Below, one piece after another: positions 21,001 through 27,665 of a DNA stretch of 64,000 bases; within the stretch, counting starts at the first letter, position 1; each line of letters opens with the position of its first letter. The position numbers were made by a program, and so were the translations under genes. This stretch comes from a bacterium (GTDB lineage: Bacteria; Myxococcota_A; Bradymonadia; UBA7976; UBA1532). The notes beneath the pieces are model-generated. The model worked only from the letters and a program-made list of their open reading frames with translations. It was not told the DNA's origin and ran no database searches. The DNA is taken from contig JAUHYW010000032.1 in NCBI GenBank assembly GCA_030426085.1, forward strand, positions 30,125-94,124, written 5' to 3'.

Positions 21001-22547
21001 GCCTGTCGATGAACTTCGACTTCTCGGCGGCGACGGCCGGCACCTTCGACGCGACCCTCAAGCTGTACCCGAGCCCCATCGCGACCATGACCGGCGGCCT
21101 CGCCGGCATCGTGCGCCAGCCGTCGGGCTGCTTCGAGCAGACGAGCAGCAGCAACTACCCCAACGTGATGGTGCTGCGCTACCTGCAAGCCAACGACGTC
21201 GCCGATCCGGCGCTGGTGGCCCGCACCAACGGCTTCATCGAGAAGGGCTACAACCGGCTGGTGGGCTACGAGACCAAGCAGAAGGGCTACGAGTGGTTCG
21301 GGTCGTCGCCGCCGCACGAGGCGCTGACGGCGTACGGCATCCTGCAGTTCCTCGACATGAAGCGGGTGTACGGCGGGGTCGACGACGCGATGATCACCCG
21401 CACGGTGAACTACCTCAAGGGCCGGCGGGACGGGAAGGGCGGCTTCCAGCGCAACGCGAAGGCGCTCGACAGCTTCGGGCGGGCCTCGCCCGAGGTGACC
21501 GACGCCTACATCACCTGGGCGGTCGCCGAGGCCGGGCTGGGCGCCGAGTTCGAGGCCGAGGTCGCCGCGCAGGCGAAGCGGGGCAATACGACGAAGGATG
21601 CCTACCTGCTGGGGCTGGCGGCCAATACGATGCTGGCGATGCCCGCCCGGGCGGACGCGGGCAAGGCGATGGCCGCCCGCCTCGCCGGGATGCAGGGCGC
21701 CGATGGGGCCTGGACCGGGGCCGACCACAGCATCACCCGGAGCAGCGGCAAGAACCTGCACATCGAGACGACGTCGCTGGCGATGCTGGCGTTGATGTCG
21801 GCCGGGGGCCACGAGGACGCGGTGCGCAAGGCGGTGGACTGGCTCAACCAGAACCGGGGCGGCTTCGGGCAGTGGGGCGCGACCCAGGCCACCGTGCTGG
21901 CGCTCGAGGCGATGACGACCTACGCCGAGAACAGCCGGGCGACGAAGGGCGCCGGCACCGTGTCGGTGGTGGTCGACGGCAAAGTGGTCGCCAGCCGGGC
22001 GTACGCCGCCGGGCATCGGGATCCCATCGAGTTCGAGGATCTGGGGCGCTTCCTGACCCCGGCGAAGCACACCATCGAGCTGCGGCTCGACGGGGCCGAC
22101 CGGCTGCCGTTCTCGATGGCGGTCGAGTACCGCGCCGAGAACCCGGAGAGCCACCCCGAGGCGGCGGTGGCGGTGAAGACGACCCTCGGTCGGGAGAGCG
22201 TGCCGGTGGGTGAGGCGGTGCGGCTGATGGCCGAGATCCGCAACGTGACCGATCAGGGGCAGCCGATGACGCTGGCCCGCGTCGGCTTCCCCGGCGGGTT
22301 GACCTACCAGACGTGGCAGCTCAAGGAGCTCAAGGAGAAGGGGGTCATCGCCTTCTACGAGACCCGCCCCCGGGAGGTCATCCTCTACTTCCGCGATCTG
22401 GCCCCCGGCGCGGTGAAGCAGGTGCCCATCGACCTCGTGGCTCAGGTGCCCGGGCGGTTCACCGGGCCGGCGTCTACGGCCTACCTGTACTACACCGACG
22501 ACAAGAAGCACTGGGCGCCCGGGCTGGTGGTGTCCGTCACGAGGTGA
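18093..22547 (+). CDS. Alpha-2-macroglobulin family lipoprotein with thioester motif
   Basis: A 1484-residue bacterial alpha-2-macroglobulin, a periplasmic protease trap. The signal peptide ends ALGC, giving a lipoprotein. N-terminal MG domains start with RIYVQVDKPLYKPGETIWIKG, the classic macroglobulin motif. The bait or middle region is followed by a low-complexity Gly/Arg/Ala/Pro segment (about 620-740), then the A2M domain (FRETIHWAPTV). The thioester site is intact as C1013-F-E-Q1016 in PSGCFEQTSSSNYPN, in an alpha/alpha toroid, followed by a C-terminal receptor-like domain. Bacterial homologues often pair with penicillin-binding protein 1C; no such gene is adjacent here. Start supported by GGAAGGAGG 4 nt before ATG. 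The gene is transcribed alone, with 219 bp of 5' intergenic DNA. Confidence 0.93.
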   Translation: MSRLMLAACAAALALGCAPRDPDRGQGAGAASEGSEAAAQMAAKPPVVKPDVDPDAPKKKTIRPPVAAEEAPPASPRLADLPPVADLSQKIATHFEGNVTRRIYVQVDKPLYKPGETIWIKGWDLKARDLAGPDGVEDALYELVSPKGAVVLRKRVAQAKGRSTNDFVLPEGVQGGMYEVRLRARDGETAEREIIVSTYEPPRVKKKLEFVRKAYGAGDEVTATIEIKRPTGEPLGGKTLRGLVTLDGQQLPPVTVTTNDDGGGMVRFQLPGEIEKGDALLTVLVEDGGVTESVTRRVPIILKKLQFSAFPEGGALVEGLPSRVYFEAKNTIGKPADVAGRVVDDQGNAVAKFESYKNGLGRFEFTPSTGRTYKIEITRPVGVTEQYPMPVAEEKGCVLRTFDDLDGQAEALRAAVRCDSPRTVIVTGMLRDRLIDAAAVAVPVDAPAVVYLKSEEAGLNAARGVARVTVFDEALKPLAERVVMRNRRAGLQVKIAPSADRYVPRAQAALEVTTTGPDGAPVPAELALSVVDDTVISFADDKKGHMLSQVLLQPEVPGKIEEPKFYFDLKEEKSAVAMELLMGTRGWRRFDWQRVKNPPPPQPELSALFGDAVGEGAGFGGLGVRGVGRGGGGRAVGGIGLGRIGVKGRGAGPGAARRPRRARPRPAPPPAAAPVAAAAAPKPDGVMANQAPPRPAAKPMPAVPRPAEDPAPIMARREAPRMEEQDEAEAEPPFDRADRKRALDDLATGADRDWAGAEKAKVAGNIRGNSGWAAPVAPIRVFPAPDYPLEYDGPRTDFRETIHWAPTVRTGPDGKATVTFHLSDAITSFRVFAEGAGGSMVGRAEKVITSSLPFSMAIKLPVEVSQGDTLELPLILTNEQKNALPVSLASDFGEGLTLQKPVTLSEPALAPEARHSLYYPLEVTAVRGRSDVKLAANAGGLKDEFVRQVRIEPLGFPQLAESGGTLSKDGLSMNFDFSAATAGTFDATLKLYPSPIATMTGGLAGIVRQPSGCFEQTSSSNYPNVMVLRYLQANDVADPALVARTNGFIEKGYNRLVGYETKQKGYEWFGSSPPHEALTAYGILQFLDMKRVYGGVDDAMITRTVNYLKGRRDGKGGFQRNAKALDSFGRASPEVTDAYITWAVAEAGLGAEFEAEVAAQAKRGNTTKDAYLLGLAANTMLAMPARADAGKAMAARLAGMQGADGAWTGADHSITRSSGKNLHIETTSLAMLALMSAGGHEDAVRKAVDWLNQNRGGFGQWGATQATVLALEAMTTYAENSRATKGAGTVSVVVDGKVVASRAYAAGHRDPIEFEDLGRFLTPAKHTIELRLDGADRLPFSMAVEYRAENPESHPEAAVAVKTTLGRESVPVGEAVRLMAEIRNVTDQGQPMTLARVGFPGGLTYQTWQLKELKEKGVIAFYETRPREVILYFRDLAPGAVKQVPIDLVAQVPGRFTGPASTAYLYYTDDKKHWAPGLVVSVTR

Positions 22548-22651
22548 GCGTATCCCCCGGGTATGCCACTACGGCTATTGACGGGAGGGGCGGTGCCTGC
22601 CACCGTGGCCATCGAGCGAAAGCTCGGAGACCAACCTGCCACGGAGATATC

Positions 22652-22975
22652 ATGGCACACGTCGTCATTGGCAATTGCCAACGATGCAAGTTCACCGACT
22701 GCGTCCTCGTCTGCCCGGTCGATTGCTTCTACGAGTTCGGTGACATGCTCATCATCGACCCCGAGGAGTGCATCGACTGCTCGGCCTGCGTCGCGGAGTG
22801 CCCCGTCGAGGCCATCTACTGCGAAGACGAGGTACCTGAGTCCGAAGTCCTGTGGATCGAGCTCAACGCGGCCCGAGCCGAGGAGGTCCGCGAGCGAGGG
22901 GACGAGCCGATCGTGGACCAGCAAGAGCCGATGCCCGGCGCCGAGGAGCGCAGGGCGCAACTCGGCTTCCTCTGA
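22652..22975 (+). CDS. fdxA: Seven-iron ferredoxin (3Fe-4S plus 4Fe-4S)
   Basis: A 107-residue ferredoxin of the Azotobacter FdI/FdxA type, a soluble low-potential electron carrier. The cluster ligands are visible: Cys9-x2-Cys12-x4-Cys17-x3-Cys21-Pro with an extra Cys25, then Cys40-x2-Cys43-x2-Cys46-x3-Cys50-Pro. The conserved core ends near CEDEVP, followed by the usual C-terminal extension (about 45 residues). Length and spacing match the family. The ATG was chosen with GGAG 6 nt upstream and because MAHVV is the normal N terminus. A small unknown gene follows 30 bp downstream on the same strand. No redox partner is encoded beside it. Confidence 0.95.
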   Translation: MAHVVIGNCQRCKFTDCVLVCPVDCFYEFGDMLIIDPEECIDCSACVAECPVEAIYCEDEVPESEVLWIELNAARAEEVRERGDEPIVDQQEPMPGAEERRAQLGFL

Positions 22976-23005
22976 TCCGGCGTTCCCGAACCTCAGGAGG
23001 TCACC

Positions 23006-23305
23006 ATGTCCCAGCCCGACTTCGCCAGTACTCGAGCGTTCATCGAGGGCGAGATCCAGAAGTACCTGCCGCACGTCGGCGGCAAGAGCGAGATCACCGA
23101 CAAGTTCCTCAAGGCCAAGATCATCGCGCTCATCGAGGCCCTCGAAGGCATCAACGAGTACGGCGACGATCTCGCGGCCTACGGTCAGCACGTCAAGCGG
23201 CTGCACCGGGCCAACCAGGGGGCCGCCGACGGCCTGCACGACGTGCTCGTGGAGCTCAGCGTGCGCCATCGGCACAACGGAAAGCAGTACCCCGAGGCCG
23301 ACTGA
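23006..23305 (+). CDS. Small conserved-looking hypothetical protein, 99 residues
   Basis: A 99-residue, highly charged, mostly helical soluble protein (MSQPDFASTRAF ... QYPEAD) without signal peptide, membrane segment or recognisable domain. A strong AGGAGG ribosome site sits 5 nt before ATG, and codon usage matches its neighbours, so it is very probably expressed. It lies 30 bp after the ferredoxin and 64 bp before an ATPase gene, all on the same strand. The segments GGKSEITDKFLKAKIIALIEALEG and HVKRLHRANQGAADGL could form a two-helix bundle. I do not recognise a family and assign no function. Confidence 0.7.
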   Translation: MSQPDFASTRAFIEGEIQKYLPHVGGKSEITDKFLKAKIIALIEALEGINEYGDDLAAYGQHVKRLHRANQGAADGLHDVLVELSVRHRHNGKQYPEAD

Positions 23306-23369
23306 CCTCGCCCGCCTTTCATCCCCGGCCGGGGGGTGTCATGATCGGCCCCGTGCTCTGGAGGGGCCG

Positions 23370-24467
23370 ATGATCCGTTCCGCACATATCCGCGGCTTCA
23401 AGTCGCTGCTCGACGTCAAGCTCGACCTCGCCCGGTTCAACGTCTTCGTCGGCCCCGGCGGGGCGGGCAAGACCAACCTGCTCGAGGCGATCGGGCTCGC
23501 CGCCGACGCGACCCACCCCGAGGGGGTCAAGGAGATCCGGCTGTGGCGGCGTGGGGTGCGCCCCGGGGCGCCGTCGCGCTACCTGGCCGGGTTCTCCGAC
23601 CGGGGGTCGGGCGCGGTGTGGATCGCGCTGGCCGACGAGGACGGCAACAAGCGCACCCTCGCCATCAAGCCCGATCAGGACGACCCCAAGCTGTGGAGCG
23701 TGCGGGACAAGGTCGAGCCGCTGCCCGACGGGGCGGCCGATCGCGGAGAGCGGCCGCCCCCGCTGGAGCCGGAGCTGTCCCACTTCGGGGTCTACGCGCT
23801 GTCGACGCCCATCCTCCAGGGGGCCTACCCCGATCCGATGGGCGGGGCCCCGCTGGGCTACTCGGGCGGGGGGCTGGCCGACGCGGTGCCCGAGGTGCTC
23901 GCCGGCCCCGAGGGGCGCCGGCTGACAGCGCTGCTCGAAGAGGTCATCCCCTGGACCGACCGGCCGACCCTGGCCACGCCCCGCGAGACCCACCTGTCGA
24001 TGGTGGTGCCGACCAAGCGCCACGTCCTCGCCCTGCACGACCGGCGGCTGGCCCCGAGCCACAACGCCCTGTCGGCCTTCGACGCGCCCGAGAGCGCGCT
24101 GCACACGCTGTTTCTGACCACGCTGCTGCTGCACCCCGACGCGCCGCCGGTGGTGGCGATCGACAGCGCCGATCAGGCCCTCGACGCCCCGCTGGCCAAG
24201 CAGGTGGTCGACGAGTTGCAAGCCCTCGTCCTGCGCGACGAGAGCCGGCCGCAGGTCCTGATGACGCTGCGCCACGCGGCCGGGCTCGACGCCCTGGCGC
24301 TCGAGGACGAGCGGGTGCGGCTGTTCGAGGTCGAGCGGCTGCCTCGGGGCGACACGGTGGTGCGGCGGGTGACCAAGAAAGACGCCGACGCGCTGCGGGC
24401 CACCGGTGACGCGCTGTCGTCGGTGTGGACCCGGGAGGGCTCGATCAACTACCGCCCGGGGAGCTGA
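23370..24467 (+). CDS. RecF/AAA15-like P-loop ATPase
   Basis: A 365-residue ATPase of the SMC/RecF/OLD-type group. It begins with the typical first strand (IRSAHIRGFKSLLDVKL) and a Walker A motif GPGGAGKT at 28-35. The C-terminal half ends the core with LLLHPDAPPVVAIDSADQAL, where the Walker B Glu normally following the Asp is replaced by Ser, and a switch-like His follows in MTLRHAAGL. No coiled-coil arms or nuclease (TOPRIM) domain are visible, and the protein is short. Such stand-alone ATPases can belong to defence or repair systems; no partner nuclease is adjacent. GGAGGGG precedes the ATG by 3-4 nt. It ends just before the inverted-repeat element. Confidence 0.8.
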   Translation: MIRSAHIRGFKSLLDVKLDLARFNVFVGPGGAGKTNLLEAIGLAADATHPEGVKEIRLWRRGVRPGAPSRYLAGFSDRGSGAVWIALADEDGNKRTLAIKPDQDDPKLWSVRDKVEPLPDGAADRGERPPPLEPELSHFGVYALSTPILQGAYPDPMGGAPLGYSGGGLADAVPEVLAGPEGRRLTALLEEVIPWTDRPTLATPRETHLSMVVPTKRHVLALHDRRLAPSHNALSAFDAPESALHTLFLTTLLLHPDAPPVVAIDSADQALDAPLAKQVVDELQALVLRDESRPQVLMTLRHAAGLDALALEDERVRLFEVERLPRGDTVVRRVTKKDADALRATGDALSSVWTREGSINYRPGS

Positions 24468-24470
24468 GGC

Positions 24471-24697
24471 TCCGTCAGGAAATGACTCGGGCTGCGGCCG
24501 CGATCTCGACCCCTATTCGCCGCTTTCCTCCTCGCCTGGTCTCCGCGCTGCGCGCCTCGACCCGGGCCTACGCCCCGTCGGGTCGTGGGCTTGGCCCCCT
24601 CGCCGCACCTCTGGTTCGACTGCGTCGCCGGCTGCGGGGGCGCTGGCGACTGGGGGCCGACCTCACGCCCTCGCTGTCCGAGTAATTTCCTTCCGGA
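24471..24697. repeat. Intergenic element bounded by 20-bp imperfect inverted repeats
   Basis: Arms at 24471-24490 (TCCGTCAGGAAATGACTCGG) and 24678-24697 (reverse complement TCCGGAAGGAAATTACTCGG) match at 17 of 20 positions and enclose 187 bp. The element fills almost the whole 251-bp gap between two convergent genes. It contains no convincing gene. The arms contain AGGAAAT, unusually A/T-rich for this genome. It could be a miniature inverted-repeat element, a repetitive extragenic element, or a long stem-loop that terminates transcription from both sides. Confidence 0.55.
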
Positions 24698-24718
24698 CCC
24701 TGAGAGCGCCGGGCGGGC

Positions 24719-26164
24719 TCACCCGTCGAGCGCGGTGATCCACTCGGGCAGGCCGGCCCGCTTCGCCAGGGCCCGCAGCCGGCCGTCGGCCTCGGCCCGG
24801 GCCTCGCGCCACTCGTCGCTGCTCAGCAGGCTCTCGCGCACCGCGCCCCGCTCGCCGATCCACGCGCCGTTGACCATCAGCCCCCACGGGGTGCTGATGT
24901 CGCCCATCGTCAGCGCCCGCACCGGCGACGTGCGCGGCCACCACGCCGGATGGCGGGCGTCCCAGATGCAGATATTGGCCCGCGCGCCGGCGACGAGGCG
25001 TCCCACGTCCAGCCGGGGGTGCAGCCCGCCGGGGACCCGCCACACCGTGTCGAGCAGCGTGCGGGGATCGGCGAGCGCCTGCTGCTCGTCGCGCCGCTTG
25101 CGCCGCAGCACGTCGAGCGCCCGGGCCTGGGACAGATCGCCGCTCGACCGGAAACGCTGCCCGGCAGACGACGGCGCGACGGCGAAGGCCCGGCCCGACG
25201 CCAGCAGGCGCAGCTCCTGCTGAACGCTCATCGAGTCGTTGCTCGCGCCGCAGTCCGTGCCCACCACGAACGGGATGCCCGCCTTCCACCAGCCCTCGAC
25301 TGCCGCCGGGAAGCCGAACTGGAGCTGGGAGAAGGGGCAGTAGCACAGGACGTTGGTCCCTGGGCGCAGCCGGCCGAGATCCGCCTCGGTCACGTAGAGG
25401 CCGTGCACCAGCAGCATGCCGGCTCCGGCCTTCAGCACGCCGAGGCTGGCGAGCCAGTCGACCGGGCTGCTGCCGTGGCGATCGAGGCTTCGCCGATACT
25501 CTTCGATGGACTGCGCGACGTGGGCGTGGATCGGCAGGTGGTGGTCGTCGGCGAGCTGCGCCAGCCGGGTCCACAGCGCCTCGCTCACCGTGTCGGTCGC
25601 GTGAGGCCCGCAGGCGGCGACGATGCCCGCCTCGGCCAGCCCCGCGTCGGTTGCGATCGCCACCGTGGCGTCCAGCGCCGCCTCGAGCCGGGGCACGCCG
25701 GGCCCGGCCAGATCCTGGAGGGTGGGGGCGACCACGCCCGTCAGGCCCATGTCGACCATGCCCTCGGCGACCGCCTCGGCGAAGTAGTAGTGGTCCCAGA
25801 CCGCGCCGACCCCGGCCAGCAGGCTCTCGGCGGCGCCCATGCGGGTGAAGGCCCGCACGTCCTCGGCGGTGAGCTCGGCCTCGATGCGGAAGTAGAGGTC
25901 TTCGATGATGTTGCCGGCCATGGCGTCCAGCCCGACGCCCCGCATGGCCGACATCGCCAGGTGGGTGTGCCCGTTGACGAAGGCCGGAGTGACGAGGTGG
26001 TCGCCGACGTCGACGACGACGTCGTCGGGTCCGGGGGTCGGAGGCGGATCACCCGGCAGGCTCACGCTGGCGATGCGGGGGCCGCGCACCGCGATGGTCG
26101 CGGGCGTCGGCGTCAGGTGGCGACTGCCGAGCACCGCCCGGCGGGTCTTGATCCAGGTCACCAT
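24719..26164 (-). CDS. Metal-dependent amidohydrolase/deaminase (chlorohydrolase, TrzN/MtaD-like)
   Basis: A 481-residue amidohydrolase predicted to deaminate or dechlorinate a purine-, pyrimidine- or triazine-like compound. Metal ligands are His66 and His68 in NGHTHLAM, a His in PIHAHVAQS near 240, another in LLVHGLYV, and Asp in VVGTDCGASND, the full set for the mononuclear-metal branch of the family. N- and C-terminal beta-strands form the composite domain (DVGDHLVTPAFV at the front; GLMVNGAWIGERG at the end). The natural substrate cannot be told from sequence: S-adenosylhomocysteine/methylthioadenosine, guanine or N-acyl compounds are possible. It follows the NTAQ1 gene by 76 bp on the same strand and may be co-transcribed with it. 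Confidence 0.87.
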   Translation of the reverse strand: MVTWIKTRRAVLGSRHLTPTPATIAVRGPRIASVSLPGDPPPTPGPDDVVVDVGDHLVTPAFVNGHTHLAMSAMRGVGLDAMAGNIIEDLYFRIEAELTAEDVRAFTRMGAAESLLAGVGAVWDHYYFAEAVAEGMVDMGLTGVVAPTLQDLAGPGVPRLEAALDATVAIATDAGLAEAGIVAACGPHATDTVSEALWTRLAQLADDHHLPIHAHVAQSIEEYRRSLDRHGSSPVDWLASLGVLKAGAGMLLVHGLYVTEADLGRLRPGTNVLCYCPFSQLQFGFPAAVEGWWKAGIPFVVGTDCGASNDSMSVQQELRLLASGRAFAVAPSSAGQRFRSSGDLSQARALDVLRRKRRDEQQALADPRTLLDTVWRVPGGLHPRLDVGRLVAGARANICIWDARHPAWWPRTSPVRALTMGDISTPWGLMVNGAWIGERGAVRESLLSSDEWREARAEADGRLRALAKRAGLPEWITALDG

Positions 26165-26240
26165 CGGTCGACTCCGGGCGCTCGGGGCGTGTCAGAGTAC
26201 ATCTCGAGCCTGCCGACTCGACGTCGAGCCCCCCAAGGGC

Positions 26241-26768
26241 CTACCCCGAGCATCGCCGACGCAGGCCGTCGAGGTCGAGGACGTCGGGATCATCGGCGGA
26301 CATCGCCACGTAGTCGAACAGGTTGAAGCCGTCGCCGATGGCGGGCCAGGGGGGCGGCGGCGCGCGCCAGGCGTCGCCCTCGCGCATGTGTCGCCGGTCG
26401 GTGCACAGGTCGCGGATATAGGCCGCGCCGTCGACCACCCGAAAGCAGGGGTCGAACGCCGGGTCGACCCGACCGACGTGGGGGAAGCTCACGTCGAGCC
26501 AGCGGGCGAGGGGCAGGGGACTGCCGGCGAGGCAGTCGGGATCATGGACCCGCCACGCCCCGCCCCGCGCGGCGAGGGCGACGACGTGGTAATCCCAGAC
26601 CACGTACCGTCGGGGCGCGCCCGCTCGCTGGCCGAAGACGACCACCCGCTGATCGGGGTTGCTGACGAAGACCGCCGCCCGCGGGGCATCGAGGTGCCGG
26701 CACAGATGCCATACGTTCTCTTCGCAGTAGTAGGGCTGGTACGGAATCGTCGCGGGATCGTCAGCCAT
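26241..26768 (-). CDS. Protein N-terminal glutamine amidohydrolase (NTAQ1 family)
   Basis: A 175-residue homologue of eukaryotic NTAQ1 (WDYHV), the enzyme that converts an N-terminal Gln of a protein to Glu, a step of the N-degron pathway. Family hallmarks are all present: YYCEENVWHLC at 13-23, the VVWDYHVVAL motif at 56-65, and HDPDCLAGSPL after it. Aligned with the human enzyme, the catalytic triad would be Cys15, His61 and Asp76. The C-terminal DRRHMREGDAW and PPPPWPAI segments also match. The enzyme is cytoplasmic, with no signal peptide. It sits between an AraC regulator (45 bp upstream) and an amidohydrolase (76 bp downstream), all on the minus strand. The RBS is weak. The physiological substrate in this bacterium is not known. 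Confidence 0.9.
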   Translation of the reverse strand: MADDPATIPYQPYYCEENVWHLCRHLDAPRAAVFVSNPDQRVVVFGQRAGAPRRYVVWDYHVVALAARGGAWRVHDPDCLAGSPLPLARWLDVSFPHVGRVDPAFDPCFRVVDGAAYIRDLCTDRRHMREGDAWRAPPPPWPAIGDGFNLFDYVAMSADDPDVLDLDGLRRRCSG

Positions 26769-26813
26769 GAGCAGCGCCTACGATGAATCCCTCAATGGGC
26801 GAGCACCCCATCG

Positions 26814-27605
26814 TCAGGCCGCCTGCCGGATCTGGCGGGCGAAGGTGCTCGGCGGCTCGCCCACCATCTCGCTGAACGCATGACTGAAAGCCGCCGGGCT
26901 GTCGAAGCCGACCGACAGCGCGGTCTCGGTGACGGTGGCCCCCTCAGCCAGCAGCTCCATCGCCCGCAGGATGCGGGCGGTGCGCAGCCAGCGGCGCCAG
27001 GTCATGCCGGTCTCGCTGCGGAAGCGGCGCCCCAGGGTGCGCGCCGAGATCCCCGCCGCCTGCGCGGCGCCCTCGACGTGGGCCGCGTCGAGCCGATGAC
27101 GGGCGTAGGTCATCGCGGTGGCCAGCTCGGGGCTGCGGCCGCGGGGCAGGCGGAAGGGCCGGATGGCCTCGACCCACTCGACACAGCAGTCGCCGAGCAC
27201 GGCGAAGAAGCGGTTGGCCCGCCCATCGGCCGGGTCGCGGTCGGGGCCCCAGCGCATACTGTAGAGGATGAGCGCCCGGCACAGGTCGGAGGTGGCGAAG
27301 ACCCGGCACTCGCCGAGCCGGGCGACCTCGGCCGGGACGGCGTCGACCGCGAAGTACACCGTGCGCAGGGAGGCCGGGATCGAGACGTCGACCCGATGGC
27401 GGACGCCGGCTCGCAGCCACGCCGCCCGGGCCGATGGCAGCATCCACTCGCCGCCCTCGACCTCGAGCTGCAGCACGCCGCGGGCGGCGTAGAGGAGCTG
27501 ATGTCGGGTGTGACTGTGCCAGCGACCGCCGCCGGGCGTCAGCTCGTCGGCCAGGGCAAACGCGGAGGCGGGCACGGCGTCGATGTCGAGCACGTCGCCG
27601 GGCAT
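26814..27605 (-). CDS. AraC-family transcriptional regulator
   Basis: A 263-residue regulator. The N-terminal part is a cupin-type sensor domain (HSHTRHQLLYAARGVLQLEVEGG ... RAGVRHRVD), followed by a C-terminal double helix-turn-helix DNA-binding domain: HVEGAAQAAGISARTLGRRF and VTETALSVGFDSPAAFSHAF, ending with the family motif GEPPSTFARQ. It probably senses a small effector and controls neighbouring genes. It lies 45 bp upstream of the NTAQ1 gene on the same strand and 60 bp downstream of the repeated-domain gene, so it may regulate this set. There is no obvious strong ribosome site. Confidence 0.88.
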   Translation of the reverse strand: MPGDVLDIDAVPASAFALADELTPGGGRWHSHTRHQLLYAARGVLQLEVEGGEWMLPSARAAWLRAGVRHRVDVSIPASLRTVYFAVDAVPAEVARLGECRVFATSDLCRALILYSMRWGPDRDPADGRANRFFAVLGDCCVEWVEAIRPFRLPRGRSPELATAMTYARHRLDAAHVEGAAQAAGISARTLGRRFRSETGMTWRRWLRTARILRAMELLAEGATVTETALSVGFDSPAAFSHAFSEMVGEPPSTFARQIRQAA

Positions 27606-27665
27606 GGCTCGCTTCGGATGGGATGGAGGGGTGGGGGCGGCGCCGACCGGGCCGGCGCCGGTCGG

